Below, in pieces: positions 7,615-12,768 of a stretch of 12,852 nucleotides of DNA; position 1 is the first letter of the stretch; each line of letters begins with the position of its first letter. The DNA lies in contig UQXG01000057.1 in NCBI GenBank assembly GCA_900544945.1, forward strand, positions 1 through 12,852, read 5' to 3'. A model generated the notes under the pieces. The model did no database searches and was not told where the DNA came from. It was given only the letters and a program-made list of their open reading frames with translations. The position numbers and the translations under genes are program-made. This stretch comes from an uncultured Eubacteriales bacterium (lineage in GTDB: Bacteria; Bacillota; Clostridia; Oscillospirales; Oscillospiraceae).

Positions 7615-7817
7615 TTTTCTTCCTCCTCGTCAAACAGAAAAACTTCCTCAATGGTCATTCCAAAATACAGGGCAATTTTGTGGGCCAGGAAAATCGACGG
7701 ATTGTACCGGCCGGTTTCCAGGGAGCTGATGGTCTGCCGGGAGACTCCCAGAGCCTTGGCAAATTCCTCCTGACGGATTCCCCTGCCCTTGCGGATTTCC
7801 TCAATTCGATTCTTCAA
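7611..7817 (-). CDS. XRE-family transcriptional regulator, short, TTG start
   Basis: A 68-residue protein that is almost entirely one helix-turn-helix domain (about residues 4-58): RKGRGIRQEEFAKALGVSRQ covers the first helices, and TISSLETGRYNPS is the recognition helix and following turn. It ends in an acidic tail (FDEEEEK). No sensor domain is present, so it probably acts as a dimer on the operator around its own promoter. The start is TTG at 7817: GAAGGA (plus 7827-7832) lies 9 nt upstream, and the only nearby ATG (plus 7820-7822) opens a frame that stops after two codons. It overlaps the downstream membrane-protein gene by 4 nt. Family assignment is secure; target beyond autoregulation is unknown. 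Confidence 0.92.
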   Translation of the reverse strand: MKNRIEEIRKGRGIRQEEFAKALGVSRQTISSLETGRYNPSIFLAHKIALYFGMTIEEVFLFDEEEEK

Positions 7818-7846
7818 AGCATCACGTCCTTCGTTTTGTAAAGCCA

Positions 7847-7887
7847 GCTTGACATTATAGTAGCACTGTCCGGCAGAAATGTCAAGC
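7847..7887. promoter_or_regulatory. Likely XRE operator: inverted repeat framing the promoter
   Basis: GCTTGACATT at 7847-7856 and AATGTCAAGC at 7878-7887 are perfect 10-bp inverted copies separated by 21 bp. One arm covers the -35 box; the other covers the region from the -10 edge to the transcription start. This fits binding of two regulator dimers, or one bridging pair, that shuts the promoter. Role is inferred from position. Confidence 0.65.
7857..7885 (-). promoter_or_regulatory. Promoter of the XRE/membrane-protein pair
   Basis: On the minus strand: consensus TTGACA (plus 7880-7885), 17-nt spacer, TACTAT (plus 7857-7862). The predicted start near 7850 gives a leader of about 33 nt to the TTG codon. 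A near-consensus promoter like this usually needs a repressor. Confidence 0.85.
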
Positions 7888-7914
7888 GTGTTTTACATTT
7901 TTGCAAAAAGAAAG

Positions 7915-8015
7915 CTGTCATTGAGAGCCAGTAGGGTTTCACAGCGGTGTGGAACGCCATCCAAAAAAGAGACGGATTGCCACACCAGTGCTGCGGCACT
8001 GGTTCGCAATGACAG
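7915..8015. repeat. REPIN/MITE-like palindromic element, copy 1
   Basis: A 101-bp gene-free element. CTGTCATTGAGAGCCAGT at the left end is an imperfect inverted copy of ACTGGTTCGCAATGACAG at the right end, and the similarity continues inward (GGTGTGG...CCATCC against GGATTGCCACACC). Inside is a perfect hairpin, ACCAGTGC-TGCG-GCACTGGT (7984-8003). On the minus strand a run of six T (plus 7963-7968) follows, so it may also end transcription of the exonuclease gene at 8035. The right arm matches 11498-11536. No transposase is encoded. Confidence 0.8.
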
Positions 8016-8034
8016 CGGTATTATGCTTCCGGAT

Positions 8035-9012
8035 TTACTCCTGCCGGGAGGCGGCTCTTCTGCGGCGGCGGCGACGGGGTCTGGCTTCTTCTGGCTCCGC
8101 CTTCTCCGCCCGGCGGGCATAGGCCTCCGCCGCCTCGGAGGTGGCCTCATAGGTCAGGCGGCTGACACGGATGGTTCCGTCCTCCTGGGTGGACAGCCGA
8201 ACCCGAATCAGGAACTTTCCGTGCTCCGGGCAGGCGGCCAGATCCATATACCGGTGGCCGGGCTGGGCAAACCACCGGGAGCCCAGCATCCGGCTTCCAC
8301 AGACCGGACACAGATTCTCCTCCCCTGCCATGGCTCCTAACGCCGCATACTTGTCCGGATAGTCGTAAAACACCTTCCGGGCGATGCAGCCGGGAAGCTC
8401 GGCACCGTGGAAACCGTTTTCGTGGCTCTTCAGAGCCTGGTCGTATTCCCGCATCCCCTTTTGCAGATCCAGCCGGGCGCAGATCAGAGCCGTGTGGTAG
8501 GCATCTCCCAGGGCATCGTGGGCAGGCCGGGTAGCCTCAATGCCCAGCATTTCCATGGCGGTTTTCAAAGCCTTCTGGGAATTGGAGCCGTCGGTCTGGG
8601 CATTGAAAATCATCTGGGCGTTATACCACCGCTGGGTAAAGCCCGTGTCCAGGCCGAAGAGCTGAAGATTCTCCCGGAGAATACCGATGTCGTCAAAACC
8701 CCAGGTCAGAAACACAATGTTCTCTCCGCACCAGGCACGGAACCGCTCCATGGCCTCCGGAAAGGGCACGCCCTCGTCCCGAAGGCGGTTCTCCTTGATG
8801 CCTGTCAGCTTGCTCACCCGACGGTTCAGGTGCCGATAGAACTTTGGGCGCACCATAATCTGGAATTCGTCCGCTACCTCTTCGTCCTCCGTCACCCGGA
8901 CGGCACCAATCTGGATAATTTCTCCCCGAATCTGGACGGGAAGCACCTTCTTCGAGGAGGGAGAACCGGGCCAGGGCTGGTTCCACTCCATATCCAAAAC
9001 GATATAATCCAT
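8035..9012 (-). CDS. DEDDh 3'-5' exonuclease with zinc-ribbon-like region and Arg-rich tail
   Basis: A 325-residue protein of the DnaQ-like exonuclease superfamily, which removes nucleotides from 3' ends of DNA or RNA with two metal ions. Metal and base residues: D7 and E9 (VLDMEWNQ), D107 in TWGFDDIGIL, H165 and D170 in PAHDALGDAYHTALI. After the nuclease domain (about 1-185) comes C235-x2-C238 and C261-x2-H264 (CPVCG, CPEHG), a possible zinc site. The tail at 308-325 is strongly basic (RPRRRRRRRAASRQE), suited to nucleic-acid binding. The start is ATG 9012 with AGAGG at plus 9020-9024; the frame stays open upstream through a promoter and into nagB, which is ruled out as coding. Substrate is unknown; KapD- and ERI-1-like RNA trimmers also carry the DxEWNQ style motif. 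Confidence 0.88.
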   Translation of the reverse strand: MDYIVLDMEWNQPWPGSPSSKKVLPVQIRGEIIQIGAVRVTEDEEVADEFQIMVRPKFYRHLNRRVSKLTGIKENRLRDEGVPFPEAMERFRAWCGENIVFLTWGFDDIGILRENLQLFGLDTGFTQRWYNAQMIFNAQTDGSNSQKALKTAMEMLGIEATRPAHDALGDAYHTALICARLDLQKGMREYDQALKSHENGFHGAELPGCIARKVFYDYPDKYAALGAMAGEENLCPVCGSRMLGSRWFAQPGHRYMDLAACPEHGKFLIRVRLSTQEDGTIRVSRLTYEATSEAAEAYARRAEKAEPEEARPRRRRRRRAASRQE

Positions 9013-9042
9013 GAAAAAACCTCTGTAACGCGTATTTTTTCT

Positions 9043-9071
9043 ATCATACCACACCGGGCGGCTTCTGTAAA
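9043..9071 (-). promoter_or_regulatory. Promoter of the exonuclease gene
   Basis: On the minus strand: TTTACA (plus 9066-9071), 17-nt spacer, TATGAT (plus 9043-9048) preceded by TGG (extended -10). It starts directly after the nagB terminator, so the exonuclease gene has its own transcript with a leader of about 25 nt. Confidence 0.8.
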
Positions 9072-9077
9072 CAGGAA

Positions 9078-9107
9078 AAACGCCCGGAGAATGATCTCCG
9101 GGCGTTT
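9078..9107 (-). terminator. Terminator of nagB
   Basis: Perfect 13-bp stem AAACGCCCGGAGA (9078-9090), ATGA loop, TCTCCGGGCGTTT (9095-9107). Read on the minus strand it follows the nagB stop by about 12 nt and ends in a run of five U. Confidence 0.9.
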
Positions 9108-9119
9108 GGAAGGTTATGT

Positions 9120-9857
9120 TTACAGCAGATCCTTCACCAGGGACAGGGCGGCCTCGTCGGCAACCAGGGTGAAGTCCGGGTGCAGCTGCAAAATGGAGCC
9201 GGGGGCCTGGGGCTTGATGGGGCCGAAGAAGCAGTCCTTCACGGCCTGAGCCTTCCCCACGCCGTTGCACACCAGCAGCACCCGCTTGGCCTTCATAATG
9301 GAGCCGATGCCCATGGTGTAGGCCTCCGTGGGAACGTCCTCCCGCTTGGCAAAGAACCGCTGGTTGGCATTGATGGTGGAGTCGGTGAGCTTCACATGAT
9401 TGGTGCCCTTGGCGAAGGCATCGGCAGGCTCGTTGAAGCCGATGTGGCCATTGGGACCCAGACCCAGCAGCTGCAGATCCGCGCCGCCGAAGCCATCGAT
9501 AATGGCATCGTACCGGGCGCACTCGGCGTCCGCGTCCGGGTTCATGCCATTGGGGATGTTGCAGTTGGCCTGGTCGATATTCACATGGTCAAACAGGTTC
9601 GCGCGCATAAAATAGGCGTAGCTCTGGTCATGATCCTTGGGCAGACCCACATACTCGTCCAGGTTCACGGTCTTCACCCGGGAGAAGTCCAGGTCGCCGG
9701 CCTCATACTTGGCGATCAGCTCCTTGTAGGTGCCCACCGGGCTGGAGCCGGTGGCAAGACCCAGCACGCAGTCGGGCTTCAGATAGATCTGGGCGGCAAT
9801 GATATTGGCGGCCTTCCGGCTCACGTCGGCGTAATCCTTGGCAATAATCAGTCTCAT
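9120..9857 (-). CDS. nagB: Glucosamine-6-phosphate deaminase
   Basis: Converts glucosamine-6-phosphate to fructose-6-phosphate and ammonia, the step that sends amino sugars into glycolysis; cytosolic. The 245-residue protein has the phosphate-binding loop LGLATGSSPVGTY (32-44), the catalytic D67 in NLDEYVGL, and GLGPNGHIGFNEP (132-144) with H138 and E143. N136 stands where the E. coli enzyme has Asp, which is usual for Firmicutes forms. PQAPGSILQLHPD closes the protein. Start ATG 9857 follows AAAGGAG (plus 9866-9872); an in-frame TTG further upstream lies above that ribosome site and is rejected. It stands alone: no nagA or transporter is adjacent. It is flanked by its own promoter and terminator. 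Confidence 0.96.
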   Translation of the reverse strand: MRLIIAKDYADVSRKAANIIAAQIYLKPDCVLGLATGSSPVGTYKELIAKYEAGDLDFSRVKTVNLDEYVGLPKDHDQSYAYFMRANLFDHVNIDQANCNIPNGMNPDADAECARYDAIIDGFGGADLQLLGLGPNGHIGFNEPADAFAKGTNHVKLTDSTINANQRFFAKREDVPTEAYTMGIGSIMKAKRVLLVCNGVGKAQAVKDCFFGPIKPQAPGSILQLHPDFTLVADEAALSLVKDLL

Positions 9858-9894
9858 CGGAAAAACTCCTTTCAAATTTGCTTTCTCTGCTTCG

Positions 9895-9923
9895 ATTGTA
9901 GCATTTTTTCCAAGTGCTGTACA
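9895..9923 (-). promoter_or_regulatory. Promoter of nagB
   Basis: On the minus strand: TGTACA (plus 9918-9923, 4 of 6 to consensus), 17-nt spacer, TACAAT (plus 9895-9900) with TGC before it (extended -10). I see no clear GntR/NagR or catabolite-control site around it. Confidence 0.6.
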
Positions 9924-10015
9924 GAACTATTTCCCGGAATCGTCAATTTTGACAAATAATCGATTTCTTTGTGCAAACGCCATGACTGGCCTTATTTTTT
10001 AGTCCTGTTTTGGCT

Positions 10016-10044
10016 CTGTAATTCATGCCAGAATCTGATACAAT
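10016..10044 (+). promoter_or_regulatory. Probable promoter of the ECF S-component gene
   Basis: TACAAT at 10039-10044 with TGA directly before it (extended -10). A weak -35, CTGTAA, is at 10016-10021 with 17-nt spacing. Predicted start is near 10051, giving a leader of about 85 nt. Confidence 0.55.
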
Positions 10045-10052
10045 GGCCACAA

Positions 10053-10108
10053 ATTCAAGGGAAGCTTTGAGAAAGCCCACGGCTTCATCGGAAGCAATGG
10101 ATTCAAGG
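10053..10108 (+). promoter_or_regulatory. Structured leader of the ECF S-component gene (uncharacterised)
   Basis: Three short hairpins overlap so that they cannot all form: GCTTT-GAG-AAAGC (10064-10076), AAGCC-CAC-GGCTT (10073-10085), GCTTC-ATCG-GAAGC (10082-10095). The direct repeat ATTCAAGG flanks them at 10053-10060 and 10101-10108. It does not match the TPP, FMN, cobalamin, THF or preQ1 consensus features I know. A regulatory role is speculative. Confidence 0.3.
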
Positions 10109-10134
10109 CTCCAAAAAACAAGGGGGAAACCAAA

Positions 10135-10701
10135 ATGGAAAAGAAGCAAAAAATCTCGACCCGGAAAATCGTCTTTGTGGCACTGATGGCGGCTCTGACC
10201 GTAGTCGGCTCCGCTCTGCGCATTCAGCTGCCCGTTGCCATCGGCAGCACCACCGCCTTCCACCTGGGCAACATCTTCTGCGCCCTCAGCGGCATTCTGC
10301 TGGGCCCCTGGCTGGGCGGTCTGGCCGCCGGTCTCGGCTCCTTTCTCTATGATATTATGAGCAACTACATCAGCGAGTGCTGGATCACCTTCCTGACCAA
10401 GGGTGCTTACGGCCTGGTAGCCGGTCTCATCGCCTGGGGCGGCGCCAAAAACTGGAACTACGTCAAGGCGTTGATTGCTACTGTCGCCGGTGCGCTGACC
10501 TATGCGGTGCTGTATCTGGCCAAGAGCTACTTCTACAACGGTCTGTTGGTTCATGGCTATACATCTTCTGCCGCTCTGGCCGATGTGGTGGCGAAGCTGC
10601 CCGCTACCACCTTCAATGCCGTGGTTGCCATCGTCTTCGCCCCGGTGCTGGCCGTGTCCATCCGGAAGGCTCTCGAACACAACCACCTGACGCTGGAATA
10701 A
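10135..10701 (+). CDS. ECF transporter S component (substrate-binding membrane subunit)
   Basis: Membrane subunit that captures a vitamin-like substrate and works with a shared energising module (EcfT plus two ATPases), not encoded here. The 188-residue protein begins with a short basic segment (MEKKQKISTRK) and then about six helices. Residues 12-100 match the riboflavin/HmpT-type S-component pattern: IVFVALMAALTVVGSALRI, then FHLGNIFCALSGILLGPW (42-59), LGGLAAGLGSFLYDIMSNY, and TFLTKGAYGLVAGLIAW. The AALT stretch in helix one fits the AxxxA-type contact used by S components to dock on EcfT. Start ATG 10135 follows AGGGGGA (10121-10127). It is a single-gene unit with its own leader and terminator. 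Substrate cannot be read from the sequence; no diagnostic riboswitch is present. Confidence 0.85.
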   Translation: MEKKQKISTRKIVFVALMAALTVVGSALRIQLPVAIGSTTAFHLGNIFCALSGILLGPWLGGLAAGLGSFLYDIMSNYISECWITFLTKGAYGLVAGLIAWGGAKNWNYVKALIATVAGALTYAVLYLAKSYFYNGLLVHGYTSSAALADVVAKLPATTFNAVVAIVFAPVLAVSIRKALEHNHLTLE

Positions 10702-10709
10702 CATCTTTC

Positions 10710-10739
10710 TGAATAAAAAGAATCCTCCGGGGGATACTG
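10710..10739 (+). promoter_or_regulatory. Candidate sigma-G (forespore) promoter of spoVAC
   Basis: TGAATA (10710-10715), 17-nt spacer, GATACTG (10733-10739). The B. subtilis sigma-G consensus is near TGMATA-N17/18-CATAMTA, so this matches the -35 fully and 5 of 7 positions of the -10. Transcription would start around 10744-10748, after the left arm of the terminator hairpin. Motif match only; short motifs occur by chance. Confidence 0.4.
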
Positions 10740-10755
10740 CTCCCGGAGGGTTTTT
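10721..10755 (+). terminator. Terminator of the S-component gene, containing the spoVAC ribosome site
   Basis: Stem CCTCCGGG (10724-10731) and CCCGGAGG (10742-10749), extended by AAT/GTT pairing, loop of about 10 nt, followed by TTTTT (10751-10755). The right arm carries GGAGGG (10745-10750), which is also the Shine-Dalgarno of spoVAC, 7 nt before its ATG. Confidence 0.85.
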
Positions 10756-10757
10756 CT

Positions 10758-11198
10758 ATGACGGAAAAGGAATACGCGAAGCTGATACAGGACACCGCCC
10801 CCAAGTCTCCCATGGGAAAGGACTGCCGGAACGCCTTTCTCATCGGCGGAGCCATCTGCCTGGTGGGGCAAATGCTGATGACGGGCTACACCGCCGCGGG
10901 ACTGGACAAGGAGGCCGCAGGGACGGCAGTGTCCATGACGCTGGTTGCCATCTCTGCCCTGCTCACCGGACTGAGCCTGTACGACAATCTGGCAAAGTAC
11001 GCCGGGGCGGGAACCCTGGTGCCCATCACCGGCTTTGCCAACGCCATTGCCGCCCCGGCGGTGGAGTTCAAAACCGAAGGGTTTATCTTGGGCGTGGGGG
11101 CGAAGCTTTTCACCATTGCCGGGCCGGTGATTGTCTATGGACTGGCCTCGTCGGTGGTTTACGGGATTATTTATTGGCTGTGGTCGGTGGTGTTCTGA
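10758..11198 (+). CDS. spoVAC: Stage V sporulation protein AC
   Basis: Inner-membrane protein of the spore SpoVA channel, which takes up dipicolinic acid during sporulation and releases it at germination; SpoVAC itself has been described as mechanosensitive. The 146-residue protein has the family core AGAGTLVPITGFANAIAAPA (82-101), then EFKTEGFILGVGAKLFTIAG (103-122) and PVIVYG, preceded by two helices (NAFLIGGAICLVGQML, AVSMTLVAISALLTGL). Length is normal. ATG 10758 uses GGAGGG at 10745-10750, inside the preceding terminator. In most spore formers spoVAC is followed by spoVAD and spoVAE; here a repeat island starts 1 nt after the TGA and the next gene is convergent. Identity is firm; whether the organism still sporulates is not shown here. 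Confidence 0.93.
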   Translation: MTEKEYAKLIQDTAPKSPMGKDCRNAFLIGGAICLVGQMLMTGYTAAGLDKEAAGTAVSMTLVAISALLTGLSLYDNLAKYAGAGTLVPITGFANAIAAPAVEFKTEGFILGVGAKLFTIAGPVIVYGLASSVVYGIIYWLWSVVF

Positions 11199-11540
11199 CT
11201 GGCAGCAATCCCCCACAAGCGTCCGAGAACCATCGAATAATGCACTGGTGCGGGAGCACCCCGGCTCCCTTGTGTAAAGGGAGCTGTCATGGCCGTCTCA
11301 CGCAAGGTCATGACTGAGGGATTGTCAGAACGATATAGTTCTGATCCCCTCAGCCCCAGTGTGTGCACTGGGGCAGCACAAATTATGGTATGATTGCCAC
11401 CGGCAATCATTTCAATTTTGATTCGCTGCGCGGAGCACCACCCTTGGTCAGCAAGGGGAGCCTTTGCGCTTCGCCGCAGGTTCTCGGACACCTGGGGGGA
11501 TTGCCACGCCAGTGTGCGCACTGGCTCGCAATGACATGCG
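11199..11540. repeat. Nested inverted-repeat island (composite REPIN/MITE-like element, copy 2)
   Basis: About 340 bp without a credible gene. Outer arms: GCAATCCCCC plus GTCCGAGAACC (11205-11231) and GGTTCTCGGAC plus GGGGGATTGC (11479-11504). A GGCTCCCTTGT / CAAGGGGAGCC pair (11263-11273, 11452-11462) lies inside. Local hairpins: GGTGC-GGGA-GCACC (11247-11260), GCTCCCTT/AAGGGAGC (11264-11284), CTGAGGG...TCAGAAC-GATATA-GTTCTGA...CCCTCAG (11314-11353), CCCCAGTG-TGTG-CACTGGGG (11354-11373), ATGATTGCC-ACC-GGCAATCAT (11390-11410), GCCAGTG-TGCG-CACTGGC (11508-11525). The right end (11498-11536) matches the right arm of the element at 7915-8015. No transposase. Confidence 0.82.
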
Positions 11541-11557
11541 TTTACTCCAACGCTCTT

Positions 11558-11591
11558 AAAAAAACTGCAGCCCGGTGCGGATGCACCGGGC
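11558..11591 (-). terminator. Terminator of the GT4 gene
   Basis: Stem GCCCGGTGC (11570-11578), GGAT loop, GCACCGGGC (11583-11591). On the minus strand it lies about 13 nt after the GT4 stop and is followed, after 5 nt, by a run of seven U (plus 11558-11564). Confidence 0.85.
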
Positions 11592-11604
11592 CACGCTATT
11601 TCAC

Positions 11605-12744
11605 TTACAGCACCGACTCGTAGAGATTTTCAATGGCATCGCCGAAACTCTTCTTATCAAAGGTAGCGGCGATCTCCTCGCTGCGCTTGGAGGCCTCGTC
11701 CCGCCACTGCGGGTCGTGCATCACATGGTCGATGGCATCCAGGAATTCCTCGGCGCTGGTGTACTCGTAGCCGTTCTTTCCTTCCTGCAACACATCGTTC
11801 AGGCACTCGTCCTGGCGGCAGAGCAGGGGCAGGCCGTTGGCCGCCGCCTCAATGTAGGTCAGCCCCTGGGTCTCACTGGTGGAGGCACTGACAAACACAT
11901 CCCCCAACTGATAGTAGTTCTGCACCTCGGAGGGGGGCACCATACCGGTGAAAATCACATAATCCCCAATGCCCAGCTTCTGCGCCCGGCGCTCCAGCTC
12001 TTCTCTGGCCGGGCCGTCGCCTACGATCAGGAATTTCAGATTTTTATTCTCCTGCCGTGCCTCGGCAAAGAGGTTCAGCAGCTCGTCCAGGTTCTTCTCT
12101 CCGCCCAGGCGACCCAAATTGATGAGCACCTGGTCGTCGTCCTCAATTCCCAGAGCCCGACGGCGGCGCAGCCGCTCCTCATGGGACAGCCGCTTGTGAT
12201 GCTGCTCCAGGGAAATGCCGCTGGGAACCACGCTGATGGGGGCGTGAAGGCCATAGCCCTGAAGGGCATCTTCCACCTTCTGGGTGGGAGCCACCAGGGT
12301 TGTGACCTTGCGCAGACGCTGGCGGGAAAGCACCTTGGCCAGGAACTCTCCCAGCCGCTTGCTGGGGACAAAATAAGAGGTCAGGTACTGCTCGTACAGG
12401 GTATGATAGGTGTGCACCAGGGGCGCGCCGGTGATCCGGGCAATCCGGGAGGCAAACTGAAAGCTGAAAAACTCACACTGGCTGTGGACAATGTCCGGCT
12501 TCCAGTCAATGATTTCCTGAATCAGCTTATTCCGGTAGGAGGTAGGCATCCGCAGGTTGGGATACACCGCCCCCAGGGGGATGCTCTGGATGTAATACAC
12601 ATGCCCCTCCTTGTGGGAGTGGATGGTGCTGGAAATGGTGAGAATGCGCACATCGTGACCCTTCTGGGTCAGCTCGTCAAAAAGATTCTGGACACTGGTT
12701 ACCACGCCGTTGGTATTGGTGGTATACAGATCCGTGGTGATCAA
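11605..12744 (-). CDS. GT4 glycosyltransferase, diacylglycerol glucosyltransferase-like
   Basis: Retaining GT-B-fold transferase; the pattern is closest to enzymes that add glucose to diacylglycerol to make membrane glycolipids and lipoteichoic-acid anchors. Working at the inner membrane face is inferred. Residues 1-15 (ITTDLYTTNTNGVVTS) are the N-terminal nucleotide-fold loop; DIVHSQCEFFSFQFA (84-98) and HTYHTLYEQYL (111-121) are typical of the diacylglycerol group. GRLGGEKN (211-218), VGDGP (241-245) and the E-x7-E pair E291/E299 (ETQGLTYIE) bind the donor sugar nucleotide. Only TTG 12744 or ATT 12747 can start this frame after the stop at 12769; neither has a good ribosome site. Dropping one A from the run at plus 12755-12758 would join it to ATG 12770. 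Function class is good; exact lipid substrate is uncertain. Confidence 0.88.
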   Translation of the reverse strand: MITTDLYTTNTNGVVTSVQNLFDELTQKGHDVRILTISSTIHSHKEGHVYYIQSIPLGAVYPNLRMPTSYRNKLIQEIIDWKPDIVHSQCEFFSFQFASRIARITGAPLVHTYHTLYEQYLTSYFVPSKRLGEFLAKVLSRQRLRKVTTLVAPTQKVEDALQGYGLHAPISVVPSGISLEQHHKRLSHEERLRRRRALGIEDDDQVLINLGRLGGEKNLDELLNLFAEARQENKNLKFLIVGDGPAREELERRAQKLGIGDYVIFTGMVPPSEVQNYYQLGDVFVSASTSETQGLTYIEAAANGLPLLCRQDECLNDVLQEGKNGYEYTSAEEFLDAIDHVMHDPQWRDEASKRSEEIAATFDKKSFGDAIENLYESVL

Positions 12745-12768
12745 AATTTTCTGCTTTTGTCTGTTCCA

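Noticed and set aside
7814..7999. Small minus frame ending at the XRE gene start
   Set aside because: It spans the REPIN element and the XRE promoter, and has no ribosome site.
9180..9959. Plus-strand open frame opposite nagB
   Set aside because: nagB is unmistakable on the minus strand; the frame runs through its promoter and is a composition shadow.
9949..9977. TTGACA upstream of the S-component gene as its promoter
   Set aside because: The sequence 17 nt on (TGCAAA) is a poor -10; the extended -10 at 10039 fits better.
11199..11540. CRISPR array or tRNA-like structures in the repeat island
   Set aside because: Repeats are inverted, not regularly spaced direct copies, and no cloverleaf or CCA-type end is present.
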